Positions 54,582 through 63,975 of a stretch of 64,000 nucleotides of DNA are shown here, one piece after another; the first letter of the stretch is position 1; each line of letters begins with the position of its first letter. Source of the stretch: Celeribacter marinus (GTDB taxonomy: Bacteria; Pseudomonadota; Alphaproteobacteria; Rhodobacterales; Rhodobacteraceae); assembly GCF_001308265.1 (NCBI RefSeq), contig NZ_CP012023.1, positions 2,556,932-2,620,931 of the forward strand. The letters run 5' to 3'. Position numbers and translations under genes: made by a program. The notes under the pieces were generated by a model, which was not told where the DNA came from, did no database searches, and was given only the letters and a program-made list of their open reading frames with translations.

Positions 54582-54606
54582 CAAACGCAAAAGAGTACGA
54601 CTTTTT

Positions 54607-54624
54607 CCTGCCCTTAAGGGCAGG
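54607..54624. repeat. 18-bp perfect palindrome between dprA and topA
   Basis: CCTGCCCTTAAGGGCAGG is fully self-complementary. It lies 26 bases after the dprA stop. No T run follows on either strand, so it is not a clear terminator; it may be an operator or a cruciform. Confidence 0.4.
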
Positions 54625-54720
54625 GGAAGAAATTGCGTTTTCACCCAATTGACAATCGCCAGTTGCGCAGCACATTTTGCCCCGCCATAAGACCCGCAAA
54701 GTTATGTAAGAGGACAAAGC

Positions 54721-57366
54721 ATGCCCGTAGTAGTTGTTGAATCTCCGGCGAAAGCCAAAACGATCAATAAATATCTCGGCAAAAACTTCACGGTGCTGGC
54801 GTCCTATGGCCACGTGCGGGACTTGCCGGCGAAAAACGGATCGGTCGATACAGACGCCGATTTCGAGATGACGTGGGAGATCGGCGCAGACAGCCGCAAA
54901 CACGTCAAAGCCATCGCAGACGCACTGAAAACCGACGACACGCTCATTCTCGCGACCGACCCTGACCGCGAAGGCGAAGCTATTTCGTGGCACCTGCAAG
55001 AGGCATTGACCAAGCGCAAGGCGATCAAAAAGTCGACGGCCGTGTCACGTGTCACGTTTAACGCGATCACCCAAAAAGCTGTCACCGAGGCGATGAAAAA
55101 CCCGCGCCAAGTCGACGCACCACTGGTTGAGGCCTATCTGGCGCGGCGTGCGCTCGACTATCTCGTGGGCTTCAACCTCTCGCCCGTGTTGTGGCGCAAA
55201 TTGCCCGGCGCGCGCTCTGCGGGTCGCGTGCAATCGGTGTGCTTGCGCCTGATCGTGGAGCGCGAAACAGAGATCGAGGCGTTCAACCCACAAGAATACT
55301 GGACAGTCAAAGCCTTGCTTGAGACCCCACGCGGTCAAGCCTTCGAGGCGCGTTTGACGCAATTGTCTGGCAAGAAACTCGACAAATTTGATCTTCACGA
55401 CAAAATCGGGGCGGAAATGGCCGTGGCGGCTGTCTCGTCACGCGGTTTGCACGTTGATACGGTTGAGGCCAAACCCGCTTCCCGCAATCCCTCTGCGCCC
55501 TTTATGACCTCGACCCTACAACAAGAGGCGAGCCGCAAATTCGGCTTTGGGGCGCGTCAAACCATGAACTCGGCACAGCGTCTCTACGAGGCGGGTCTGA
55601 TCACCTACATGCGAACCGATGGCATCGACATGGCGCCAGAGGCCGTGACCCAAACCCGTGAGGCGATTGCGGACCGCTATGGTGACAAATACGTCCCCAA
55701 AAGCCCGCGCATCTACAAAAACAAGGCCAAGAACGCCCAAGAGGCGCACGAATGTATTCGCCCAACCGATATGTTCGCCGCCCCTGACAAAGTGAACCTG
55801 TCCGACAAAGACCAAGCGCGCTTGTACGACCTGATCTGGAAACGCACCATTGCCGCCCAGATGGAAGGCGCACGTATGGAGCGCACCACAGTCGACATTA
55901 CATCCGATGACCGCGAAGTCGTGTTGCGCGCCACCGGTCAAGTCGTCGTGTTCGACGGCTTTATGGCCGTCTACACCGAAGGCCGCGATGACGTGGACGA
56001 GGACGACGAAGGTCGTTTGCCTCAGATCACCCAAGGCGACGCGCTCAAACGCATTGCGGGTGGTTTGACCGACCAAGCCACGGACAAAACCGCATTGATG
56101 GGCGACAACGATTCCGTGATGGGTCTACAGCATCACACCAACCCGCCACCCCGCTACACCGAGGCCACACTGGTCAAGCGTATGGAAGAGTTGGGCATCG
56201 GCCGCCCCTCGACCTATGCATCGGTCCTCTCGACAATCGTGGAGCGCGAATACGTCAAGAAAGAACAAAACCGCCTGATCCCCGAAGACAAAGGGCGGAT
56301 TGTGACGATCTTCTTGATGAATTTCTTTCGCAAATATGTCGGCTATGAGTTTACCGCTGATCTTGAGGCCGAGTTGGACGAGGTGTCCGCAGGCGAACGC
56401 GATTACAAAGAGGTTTTGGGCCGGTTCTGGCGCGATTTCTCTGCCGCAATCGGGGAAACATCTGAGCTGCGCATTTCCGAAGTGCTCGACAAGCTCGACG
56501 ATGCCCTCGCCCCGCAACTCTATCCCGCCCGCGATGATGGGTCTGATCCGCGCGTTTGTCCCAAGTGCGGCGAAGGCAGCTTGCATCTGAAAACGTCCCG
56601 CTCTGGGGGCTTTGTCGGCTGTTCCAATTATCCCGAATGCCGTTTCACCCGCCCGATCAGTGGTGAAGGTGCTGAAAGCTATGAAAAGGTTCTTGGCCAA
56701 GACAACGGTGACGATATCTCGCTACGCTCTGGCCGCTTTGGCCCCTATGTGCAGCGCGGCGAAGTCACCGAAGAGAACAAAAAGCCCAAACGTGCATCCC
56801 TGCCAAAAGGGTGGGCCCCTGAGAGCATTGATCTTGAAAAAGCTCTGACATTGCTCAACCTGCCACGCGAAATCGGCATGCATCCCGATGGCGGCGCGAT
56901 CTCGTCGAACCTTGGCCGTTTTGGCCCCTATGTCATGCACCAGCTTCCCGATGAGGAAAAACCGATCTACGCCAACCTGACCAATCCGGACGAAGTGTTC
57001 GAGATCGGGATGAACCACGCGATGGAACTCATCACGCACAAACGTGAAAATCCAGGCCGTGGTCGCGCGGCGGCAAAAGCCCTAAAAGAGCTAGGGGATC
57101 ACCCTGACGGCGGCGCAATCAAAATCATGGACGGTAAATACGGCCCCTATGTGAAATGGGAAAAGGTCAACGTCACCTTGCCCAAAGAAATCAAGCCGGA
57201 CGACATCACGGTCGAACAAGCCCTCGAATTGATCGCCACGAAAAAGCCGGCGAAAAAGAAGCCTGCGGCAAAAAAGAAGCCCGCAGCGAAAAAAGCCGCC
57301 GCCAAAAAACCAGCGGCGAAAAAGAAACCTGCGGCTAAGAAACCCGCAGCGAAAAAAGACGACTAA
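54721..57366 (+). CDS. topA: DNA topoisomerase I
   Basis: 881 residues. Toprim domain at the N-terminus (VVVESPAKAKTINKYLGKNFTVLASYGHVRDLP; ATDPDREGEAISWHL), then the catalytic core with Tyr296 in LITYMRTDGIDM. A C-terminal zinc finger (CPKCGEGSLHLKTSRSGGFVGCSNYPECRF) and two further repeats (RFGPYVQRGE, GRFGPYVMHQL, GKYGPYVKWEK) follow. The end is a Lys/Ala/Pro tail of about 45 residues built of KKPA units. It relaxes negative supercoils. The ATG 54721 follows GAGGACAAAGC. Confidence 0.97.
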   Translation: MPVVVVESPAKAKTINKYLGKNFTVLASYGHVRDLPAKNGSVDTDADFEMTWEIGADSRKHVKAIADALKTDDTLILATDPDREGEAISWHLQEALTKRKAIKKSTAVSRVTFNAITQKAVTEAMKNPRQVDAPLVEAYLARRALDYLVGFNLSPVLWRKLPGARSAGRVQSVCLRLIVERETEIEAFNPQEYWTVKALLETPRGQAFEARLTQLSGKKLDKFDLHDKIGAEMAVAAVSSRGLHVDTVEAKPASRNPSAPFMTSTLQQEASRKFGFGARQTMNSAQRLYEAGLITYMRTDGIDMAPEAVTQTREAIADRYGDKYVPKSPRIYKNKAKNAQEAHECIRPTDMFAAPDKVNLSDKDQARLYDLIWKRTIAAQMEGARMERTTVDITSDDREVVLRATGQVVVFDGFMAVYTEGRDDVDEDDEGRLPQITQGDALKRIAGGLTDQATDKTALMGDNDSVMGLQHHTNPPPRYTEATLVKRMEELGIGRPSTYASVLSTIVEREYVKKEQNRLIPEDKGRIVTIFLMNFFRKYVGYEFTADLEAELDEVSAGERDYKEVLGRFWRDFSAAIGETSELRISEVLDKLDDALAPQLYPARDDGSDPRVCPKCGEGSLHLKTSRSGGFVGCSNYPECRFTRPISGEGAESYEKVLGQDNGDDISLRSGRFGPYVQRGEVTEENKKPKRASLPKGWAPESIDLEKALTLLNLPREIGMHPDGGAISSNLGRFGPYVMHQLPDEEKPIYANLTNPDEVFEIGMNHAMELITHKRENPGRGRAAAKALKELGDHPDGGAIKIMDGKYGPYVKWEKVNVTLPKEIKPDDITVEQALELIATKKPAKKKPAAKKKPAAKKAAAKKPAAKKKPAAKKPAAKKDD

Positions 57367-57395
57367 GCCGCGCTTGTATCTCAACTGACCGACAC

Positions 57396-57426
57396 AAAAG
57401 AGCGCCCGATGTGGCGCTCTTTTCAC
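57396..57426 (+). terminator. Terminator after topA
   Basis: Perfect 11-bp stem AAAAGAGCGCC / GGCGCTCTTTT (57396-57406 with 57413-57423), 6-base loop, ending in TTTT on the plus strand and mirrored on the other strand. Lies 30 bases after the topA stop. Confidence 0.9.
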
Positions 57427-57527
57427 ATCTCGCGCCGCATGCGCACCCTCTTTCGCATGTGCAGAATATTGACAGCACGCCGCAGCTTCGCCACTGTCAG
57501 CCCAACACCATGAAAGAGGACCCCAAG

Positions 57528-58244
57528 ATGAACAAAGTATATGGCTCCGCCACCGACGCTCTCGATGGGCTCCTCACAGACGGCATGTTGATCGCAGCAG
57601 GCGGGTTTGGCCTTTGCGGCATCCCCGAATTACTCATTGATGCCATCGTCGACAGCGGCGTCAAAGAGCTCACCGTGGCCTCCAATAACGCAGGTGTCGA
57701 CAGCTTTGGATTGGGCAAATTGCTCGATACACGCCAGATCCGCAAAATGATGTCGTCCTACGTAGGCGAAAACGCCGAGTTCATGCGCCAATACCTATCG
57801 GGTGAGTTGGAGCTTGAGTTCAACCCGCAAGGCACATTGGCCGAACGGATGCGCTCGGGCGGACACGGCATACCGGCATTTTACACCAAAACCGGTGTCG
57901 GCACCGTGATTGCGGACGGCAAAGAGCATAAAGACTTTCCCACAGGCCCGAATGGACAACCCGAAACCTACATTATGGAAGAGGGTATTTTCGCCGACAT
58001 CGCGATCGTCAAAGCATGGAAAGCCGACGAGACAGGCAACGCCGTGTTTCGCAAAACCGCGCGCAATTTCAATCCACCCGCCGCGATGTGTGGCAAGGTC
58101 TGCATCATGGAAGTCGAGGAAATCGTTCCCACAGGGTCACTTGACCCCGACAAGATCCATTTGCCCGGCATCTACGTGCACCGCTTGATCCAAGGCGACC
58201 ACGAAAAGCGGATTGAGCAACGCACAACGCGTCCGGCAGCCTAA
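57528..58244 (+). CDS. scoA: 3-oxoacid CoA-transferase subunit A
   Basis: 238 residues. MNKVYGSATDALDGLLTDGMLIAAGGFGLCGIPELLIDAI is the alpha-subunit N-terminus, with ELTVASNNAGVDSFGLGKLL, KMMSSYVGENAEFMRQYLSGELE and FNPQGTLAERMRSGGHGIPAFYT. It pairs with subunit B to move CoA between succinate and acetoacetate. ATG 57528 has AGAGGA upstream. The B subunit gene is not adjacent but 1.86 kb downstream after two other genes, which is unusual. Confidence 0.93.
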   Translation: MNKVYGSATDALDGLLTDGMLIAAGGFGLCGIPELLIDAIVDSGVKELTVASNNAGVDSFGLGKLLDTRQIRKMMSSYVGENAEFMRQYLSGELELEFNPQGTLAERMRSGGHGIPAFYTKTGVGTVIADGKEHKDFPTGPNGQPETYIMEEGIFADIAIVKAWKADETGNAVFRKTARNFNPPAAMCGKVCIMEVEEIVPTGSLDPDKIHLPGIYVHRLIQGDHEKRIEQRTTRPAA

Positions 58245-58251
58245 AAGCGCC

Positions 58252-59301
58252 GTGCGCTCCCCCTATGACACCTTAGAAGATCGTGCGTTTTGGCGCACCG
58301 CCGTTGCGGCGTGTGACCCGACAGCGGTAGCGGGTCTGTACCGCCCAAAGTTCGCGATAACCAAAGACACCGCAATCATGACGGCGGGATCGTGTTTCGC
58401 GCAACATGTGCATCGCACGCTCAAAGAGCGCGCGTGGACCGTCATCGACACTGAAACGCCACGCGGATTGTTTCCCCGCGATGTTCTCAATCGGTTTGGG
58501 TACGCGATGTATTCGGCGCGCTATGGCAACATCTATACCGTGCGCCAATTGCGACAACTCTTGCGCGAGGCCTATGGCGATTTGACCCCTGCCAACCCTG
58601 TGTGGACGCGCGGCGACCGCTTTTTCGATGCACAGCGCCCCAACGTGGAACCTGATGGATTGGAGAGCGCCGCTTTGGTTCGCGAAGCGCGTGCGCGCCA
58701 CTTGACCGCGATCTGTGCCGCCTTGGCCAAAGCCGACGTGTTTGTCTTTACGCTTGGCCTGACCGAAACATGGATGCACCGCGACACTGGCACCGTGTAT
58801 CCGACTGCTCCGGGAACCATCGCGGGATCGTATGATCCAGACGTTTATGCGTTCCACAACGCCACAACCTCTGAAATTTTGACTGATTTGGCCGCCGTTC
58901 GCGCGATCTTGCAGACGGTTAATCCACAGATGAAAATGCTGCTCACCGTATCGCCTGTCCCACTCACAGCCACCGCCACACCCGCCCATGTGCTGTCTGC
59001 GTCCACGTATTCCAAAGCCGTGTTACGCGCCGCCGCAGGTGAGTTTTGCGCGGTACATGAGGATGTCGACTACTTTCCATCTTTTGATGTCATCACCAAC
59101 CCCGCTGCGCGGTCCTCGTTTTACAAGGACAATCTACGCTCGGTTGAGGATGCAGGCGTGGCCGCAGCGATGCGGATGTTCTTTGCCGCACATGATCCAC
59201 AGGGTGCGGATGCGCCACCAGCGCCGCATTTGGAGACCGAGGACAACGGTGACGATGATGTGGTCTGTGAGGAGGCGCTGATCCGCGCGACCCGCACATG
59301 A
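58252..59301 (+). CDS. GSCFA-domain protein
   Basis: 349 residues. The family signature TAGSCFAQHVHRTLKERAWTV, then RYGNIYTVRQLRQLLREAYGD, FVFTLGLTETWM, and VSPVPLTATA follow the GSCFA fold, which is SGNH-like and linked to acyl ester modification of surface glycans in relatives. The start GTG 58252 lies 7 bases after the scoA stop; TTG 58213 would overlap it. No strong ribosome site is seen. Ends in an ATGA overlap with the next gene. Confidence 0.85.
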   Translation: MRSPYDTLEDRAFWRTAVAACDPTAVAGLYRPKFAITKDTAIMTAGSCFAQHVHRTLKERAWTVIDTETPRGLFPRDVLNRFGYAMYSARYGNIYTVRQLRQLLREAYGDLTPANPVWTRGDRFFDAQRPNVEPDGLESAALVREARARHLTAICAALAKADVFVFTLGLTETWMHRDTGTVYPTAPGTIAGSYDPDVYAFHNATTSEILTDLAAVRAILQTVNPQMKMLLTVSPVPLTATATPAHVLSASTYSKAVLRAAAGEFCAVHEDVDYFPSFDVITNPAARSSFYKDNLRSVEDAGVAAAMRMFFAAHDPQGADAPPAPHLETEDNGDDDVVCEEALIRATRT

Positions 59302-60074
59302 AGGTACTCGTTCTCGGCACGTCTCACACCGTATGCTTTCGCGAGGCACTCACAGAGTTGCGCACAGACTACAGCGATCTCACTCTCCAGACATTCGGTC
59401 TTCCTGGCGGTAAATTCGCCGATGCCAGCTTTGAGGGCACCACATTTTGCGCGACACCTCATGCGCGCGATGTGGCGTTGGAGTGGAACGGGGTCACCCA
59501 AATTGATTTAGCCCCGTTTGATCATATTTTGATGGTGGGTGAGCGGTTCTCGTTTCAATCCATCACGCGTATGCTCGCCTCACACGATATCTTGGAAGAC
59601 GCACCTCGCGCGGCGGACGCCCTGATCAGTACCGCAGCATTAGAGGCGCTCATTGATGGCGCAGTTGTCGCGCAAGTCAGTGCGATTGTCGCGCGTTTTG
59701 GACGCGATGCGCGCATCACCTGCCTGCCCGCGCCCTACCCGCTTGCCCGCAGTTGGAAACAAGGTGCAGGGCATGAACGGTTCATAACCACGCTGAGCAA
59801 TCGCGACACCGCGCACCGTTGGATGACACGGTTCGAGGCCAGCATTGGCGCGCATCTGGCGAAGGCTGGCATGGGATTTCTGGCGCAACCTCGCAACACG
59901 CTGCATGACGCATTTCGCTCGCGCAATGCCTATGCATGGCCAAACTCATCACAAGAGGCCGCGTGCGCGCATGTCGACAACCGCCACCTCAACACCGAAT
60001 ACGCACGGATCGCCTTTGCGGCCTATGCGAATGACACCTTGAACATGCGCCCCACACGGGCGCACACTACGTAA
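59298..60074 (+). CDS. SGNH-hydrolase-like protein of unknown function
   Basis: 258 residues. The N-terminal strand MKVLVLGTSHTVCFREALTE resembles the first block of SGNH/GDSL esterases (G-x-S-H instead of G-D-S), with FDHILMVGERFSFQSITRML as the second strand region and a late DNRHLNTEYARIAF, a possible D-x-x-H block. No family is certain. It overlaps the GSCFA gene by 4 bases, so the two are coupled and probably act together. Confidence 0.65.
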   Translation: MKVLVLGTSHTVCFREALTELRTDYSDLTLQTFGLPGGKFADASFEGTTFCATPHARDVALEWNGVTQIDLAPFDHILMVGERFSFQSITRMLASHDILEDAPRAADALISTAALEALIDGAVVAQVSAIVARFGRDARITCLPAPYPLARSWKQGAGHERFITTLSNRDTAHRWMTRFEASIGAHLAKAGMGFLAQPRNTLHDAFRSRNAYAWPNSSQEAACAHVDNRHLNTEYARIAFAAYANDTLNMRPTRAHTT

Positions 60075-60104
60075 ACCGCGCAGACGCGAAAAGGAGAACA
60101 ACAC

Positions 60105-60734
60105 ATGCCTTGGGATCGCAACCAAATGGCGGCACGCGCCGCACTTGAACTTCAAGACGGCACCTATGTGAACCTCGGCATCGGGATTCCAACGCTTGTG
60201 CCAAACTTCATCCCCGAGGGCGTAACGGTGACGTTGCAATCCGAAAACGGGATGCTCGGCATGGGGCCGTTTCCCGTTGAGGGCGACGAAGACGCCGACC
60301 TGATCAACGCGGGCAAACAGACCATCACCGAACTGCCGCAGACCTCCTATTTCGACAGCGCCACCTCGTTCGGCATGATCCGTGGCGGCAAGATCGCCAT
60401 GGCCATTCTTGGCGCGATGGAAGTTGACGAAAAGGGCGATCTGGCAAATTGGATGATCCCCGGAAAACTGGTCAAGGGCATGGGGGGGGCCATGGATCTC
60501 GTGGCCGGCGTGGGCCGTGTGGTCGTGGTCATGGATCACACGAACAAACATGGCGATAGCAAATTGCTCAAATCCTGCACCCTGCCGCTGACGGGTCAGG
60601 GCGTGGTTGACCGCGTTATCACCAACCTTGGTGTTTTGGATGTGGTTGAAGGCGGATTAAAAATCGTCGAATGCGCCGATGGCGTCACCGAGGCCGAATT
60701 GCGCGCCGCCACTGAGGCGACAATCATCGACTAG
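60105..60734 (+). CDS. scoB: 3-oxoacid CoA-transferase subunit B
   Basis: 209 residues. [38 protein letters not shown] and the catalytic-glutamate segment [14 protein letters not shown] are diagnostic; [37 protein letters not shown] and [21 protein letters not shown] complete the beta subunit. AAAAGGAGAAC precedes the ATG, a strong site. The intergenic and insertion genes upstream suggest that it may have its own expression level. Confidence 0.94.
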   Translation: MPWDRNQMAARAALELQDGTYVNLGIGIPTLVPNFIPEGVTVTLQSENGMLGMGPFPVEGDEDADLINAGKQTITELPQTSYFDSATSFGMIRGGKIAMAILGAMEVDEKGDLANWMIPGKLVKGMGGAMDLVAGVGRVVVVMDHTNKHGDSKLLKSCTLPLTGQGVVDRVITNLGVLDVVEGGLKIVECADGVTEAELRAATEATIID

Positions 60735-60761
60735 ACTTTGGCATTGCGATAGCGACACACG

Positions 60762-60791
60762 AACGGCCTCGCTTTACGCGGGGCCGTTTTT
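60762..60791 (+). terminator. Terminator after scoB
   Basis: Stem AACGGCCTCGC / GCGGGGCCGTT (60762-60772 with 60778-60788, one mismatch or wobble) followed by TTTTTG. Confidence 0.85.
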
Positions 60792-60838
60792 GCATGTCAT
60801 GACTTTGCATGTCGTCACCTTGGCATGTCGTCACCTTG
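60792..60838 (+). repeat. 16-bp tandem repeat after scoB
   Basis: GCATGTCGTCACCTTG occurs twice in direct succession (60807-60822 and 60823-60838), preceded by a related partial copy GCATGTCATGACTTT at 60792-60806. It sits between a terminator and the next gene and has no known function. Confidence 0.85.
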
Positions 60839-60930
60839 GCTTGATTGTTTATAAAATCGAAACAGCATCATATTCTTGCCCTATTTTGTCGCTAAAAAGC
60901 GATACAACGAAACCTCAGAAAACGAGCAAG

Positions 60931-61935
60931 ATGTCGACCCAAACTCTACCACCCCCCCACAAAAAAACCGCACACGCGTGGCGTGATCGTGCACTTATGC
61001 TCGGTCTTTTGGGGCTTGTGGTGGTTGGTCTCATCGGTGCGGCGGCGGCCACAGGGTGGGATGAGACACTCGCGCAAGTTCGCAAATTGTCGCTTTGGCA
61101 AGTCGCCGCTCTGCTTGGGCTATCACTGGCCAATTACCTGTTGCGCGGATTTCGCTGGCACTTGTTTGCGCGCCACCTTGGCCTTGCCGTTGGCCTTTCC
61201 GCGAGTTTTCGACACTTCCTTGGCGGTTTTGCCATGACCGTCACCCCCGCTCGATTGGGCGAATTGGTACGGATGCGGTGGATTAAACGCGAGACGGGTT
61301 GGGCGATAGATCGCACCGCCCCGCTTGTGCTTGTGGACCGTGCCTCGGATTTGGCGGCGATGGCGATTTTGATGGGGGCGGCGTTGGCGTCCTCTAGCGC
61401 CACCATCTCGGGCGGCCCGTTTGTCACAGCCTTGGCCCTGACCGCCGCCTTTGTCGCCACCCGTCCGCGCCTGTTAGCATCGGTCGCAAACTGGGGCCAC
61501 CGCGCCACCGGTAAGGCACCACGCGCTTTTGCCCGCATACGCCGCGCCGCCCGCTCGCTCGCGCCGTTTGCCAAAGGTGGCGCAATGTTCGCAGGCTCCG
61601 TGCTAGCGCTCATTGGATGGCTGGCCGAGGGCGTGGCCTTTTACCTATTGTTGGCATGGATCGGGGCAGATGTCTCGCTATCCACCGCCATTGCTATTTT
61701 CCTCTTCTCCACACTTGCGGGCGGCCTGACCGGCGCGCCGGGCGGTGTGGGCGGGGCCGAAGCCGCAATGATCGCGCTTTTGTCCCTTGAGGGAATTCCG
61801 CTCGCGATGTCCGTGCCCGCCACGGCCATCATCCGCCTAACCACGCTTTGGTTCGCAATCGCGATCGGGCTTGTGGTTTTTCCAATTGCAGAACGCAAAT
61901 CGCTAAAGGTCTCCCATGGTTTGGAAAACGCTTGA
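60931..61935 (+). CDS. Lysylphosphatidylglycerol synthase TM-region-like membrane protein
   Basis: 334 residues with about eight TM helices. The UPF0104/LPG-synthase TM pattern is seen in SLWQVAALLGLSLANYLLRGFRWHLFARHLG, FLGGFAMTVTPARLGELVRMRWIKRETG and FLFSTLAGGLTGAPGGVGGAEAAMIALL. There is no catalytic C-terminal domain, so it is the flippase-like half only. It ends inside the next gene start. Near dprE1/dprE2-like genes it may flip polyprenyl-linked sugar or lipid, which is inference. Confidence 0.85.
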   Translation: MSTQTLPPPHKKTAHAWRDRALMLGLLGLVVVGLIGAAAATGWDETLAQVRKLSLWQVAALLGLSLANYLLRGFRWHLFARHLGLAVGLSASFRHFLGGFAMTVTPARLGELVRMRWIKRETGWAIDRTAPLVLVDRASDLAAMAILMGAALASSSATISGGPFVTALALTAAFVATRPRLLASVANWGHRATGKAPRAFARIRRAARSLAPFAKGGAMFAGSVLALIGWLAEGVAFYLLLAWIGADVSLSTAIAIFLFSTLAGGLTGAPGGVGGAEAAMIALLSLEGIPLAMSVPATAIIRLTTLWFAIAIGLVVFPIAERKSLKVSHGLENA

Positions 61936-63241
61936 GTACACTGGGTGGGGTCGCGCCCACACCGCAACGGGTGACGTTGCACGCCCTGAACGTCAATCGA
62001 CATTGACGCGCCTGACCGCGCAGGTCGCCGCTCCCGCATTCGGCATGCGCCGCTCCTACGGCGATGCAGCACTCAACACTGATGGCCGCGCCTATGATAT
62101 GACGCGCCTTGACCGTGTCATCGCCTTTGACGCGGCCACGGGTGTGGTCGAGGTCGAGGCGGGGATGCCAATCGGTGATCTTGGTCGCGCGTTTGCCGGC
62201 AAAGGATGGATTCCCCCCGTCATGCCCGGCACCGGATTTGCCACCATCGGCGGCTGTATCGCCAACGATGTCCACGGCAAAAACCACCACACGGCGGGCA
62301 CCTTTGGTCAGCACGTCACCGAAATCACACTTATTCAGGGCGACAAGGTGCGCAAAATCACCGCCAAATCCGCACCGGATCTGTGGCAAGCCACCATCGG
62401 CGGCCTTGGCCAAACGGGTGTGATCGCCTCGGCAAAGGTGCAACTCATGCCCTGCAAAGGCGACATGATGGTGTTGACCGAGCGCCGTATTGACGGGTTC
62501 GACGAGTTCCTCGTGGCCTTTGACGATAGCAAAACCGACTACACCGTGGGGTGGATCGACGCCACAGCCAAGGGCAACGCGCTCGGGCGCGGCATCTTGG
62601 AAGAGGGCGAGATCACATCAGGCGTGCACGCCAAAAAGGACAAGACCCGCGAAGTGCCGTTTAACGCACCAAGCTGGGCGCTCTCTGCGCCCATCGTCCG
62701 CCTGTTCAACGAGCTGTATTTCCGCCGCGTCCCCGCAAGTGGGCGCACAAGCGTAAAGCCGATTTCCGAACCGTTCTTTCCATTGGATGCGATCCACAAC
62801 TGGAACCGTCTGTATGGCAAAAAGGGCTTCAACCAATTTCAATGCGTGGTGCCACTGGATAAAACCGCCTGTCTGCGCATTATGTTGGAACGTATCGCCA
62901 ACTCCGGCCTCGCCTCCCCGCTCGCTGTGCTCAAAAAGCTGGGCGCGGGGCGTGGTGGCTACATGTCGTTCCCGATGGAGGGCTATACGCTCGCCGTTGA
63001 TTTCCCGAACCGCCAAGGGTCCGAGTTCCTGATACAGGAATTGACCGATCTGGCCCGTGACGCGGGTGGACGGATTTACTTCGCCAAAGACGGCGTGGCC
63101 TCGGCGGCACAAATCGCGGGCATGTACCCCGACCACGCCAAATGGGCCAAAGCCGTGAACAAGGCCGACCCCGACCGCCACCTTGAGACTGATATCGTGC
63201 GCCGCCTGAGCCTGCGCGACCCACAGGAGACAGCGCAATGA
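61916..63241 (+). CDS. dprE1: FAD-binding oxidase, DprE1-like
   Basis: 441 residues. The FAD-binding PCMH part has GMRRSYGDAALN, VMPGTGFATIGGCIANDVHGKNHHTAGTFG (the HGKNHH segment is the DprE1 block where FAD-linking His lies in mycobacteria) and IGGLGQTGVIASAKVQL. C-terminal FQCVVPLDKTACLR, SFPMEGYTLAVDFPNR and GGRIYFAKDGVAS match the substrate domain, including the conserved Lys. In mycobacteria DprE1 oxidises decaprenylphosphoryl-ribose. Overlaps the upstream membrane-protein gene by 20 bases and the next gene by 4. Confidence 0.88.
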   Translation: MVWKTLEYTGWGRAHTATGDVARPERQSTLTRLTAQVAAPAFGMRRSYGDAALNTDGRAYDMTRLDRVIAFDAATGVVEVEAGMPIGDLGRAFAGKGWIPPVMPGTGFATIGGCIANDVHGKNHHTAGTFGQHVTEITLIQGDKVRKITAKSAPDLWQATIGGLGQTGVIASAKVQLMPCKGDMMVLTERRIDGFDEFLVAFDDSKTDYTVGWIDATAKGNALGRGILEEGEITSGVHAKKDKTREVPFNAPSWALSAPIVRLFNELYFRRVPASGRTSVKPISEPFFPLDAIHNWNRLYGKKGFNQFQCVVPLDKTACLRIMLERIANSGLASPLAVLKKLGAGRGGYMSFPMEGYTLAVDFPNRQGSEFLIQELTDLARDAGGRIYFAKDGVASAAQIAGMYPDHAKWAKAVNKADPDRHLETDIVRRLSLRDPQETAQ

Positions 63242-63975
63242 ACACCACATGGATCATCCTAGGGGCCACCTCATCAATGGCCCGCGCGTTGAGCCGCAAA
63301 CTCTCCGCCCAAGGTGCAACCCTGTTGCTATGCGGTCGTGACATGGACGACCTCGCGGCGACTGCCGCCGATTGCGTGGCCCGCGGGGCAACTGCCGCCG
63401 AAGCGCTCGCCTTTGACGCGCGCAAACCTGCCACCTTTGCGCCGATCATCGAACGCGCGACATCGCAAGAGGGCGAAATCAACTGCGCCGTCTTCGTCGG
63501 CTCGATGCCAAGCCAAGACGCGATTGACGCCGACCCGTCCCTGATCGAGGGCGTCATACAGGACAGCCACACCGGCCCCGCCACATTCTTGCAACTGCTC
63601 GCCCCCGAATTGGAGGCGCGTGGCCAAGGCACCGTTGTGGGCGTTGGGTCCGTGGCCGGCGATCGTGGCCGCATCGGGAATTATGTTTACGGGTCTGCCA
63701 AAGCGGGCTTTGCCACCTACCTGTCGGGCCTACGCAACCGCCTGACCCGCGCGGGCGGCCATGTTGTCACCGTCAAGCCCGGGTTCGTGGACACCGCAAT
63801 GACATGGGATGTCGAGGGTATGTTCCTCGTCGCCGCCCCCGAAAAGGTTGCGGACGACATTCTCAAAGCCGTCAAAATGAAACGCAACGTGATCTACACG
63901 CCGTTCTTCTGGCGCTACATCATGTTGATCATTCGCCACATCCCCGAGGCGGTGTTCAAAAAGATGAGCATCTAA
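63238..63975 (+). CDS. dprE2: Short-chain dehydrogenase, DprE2-like
   Basis: 245 residues. The SDR cofactor motif is IILGATSSMARALSRKLSAQG, with an Asn/Ala region and the catalytic YVYGSAKAGF (Tyr-x3-Lys). VTVKPGFVDTAMTWDVEG and the C-terminal hydrophobic helix FFWRYIMLIIRHIPEAVFKKM resemble DprE2, which reduces the keto intermediate made by DprE1 and so epimerises ribose to arabinose on polyprenyl phosphate. Coupled to the DprE1-like gene by a 4-base overlap (ATGA). Confidence 0.87.
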   Translation: MNTTWIILGATSSMARALSRKLSAQGATLLLCGRDMDDLAATAADCVARGATAAEALAFDARKPATFAPIIERATSQEGEINCAVFVGSMPSQDAIDADPSLIEGVIQDSHTGPATFLQLLAPELEARGQGTVVGVGSVAGDRGRIGNYVYGSAKAGFATYLSGLRNRLTRAGGHVVTVKPGFVDTAMTWDVEGMFLVAAPEKVADDILKAVKMKRNVIYTPFFWRYIMLIIRHIPEAVFKKMSI

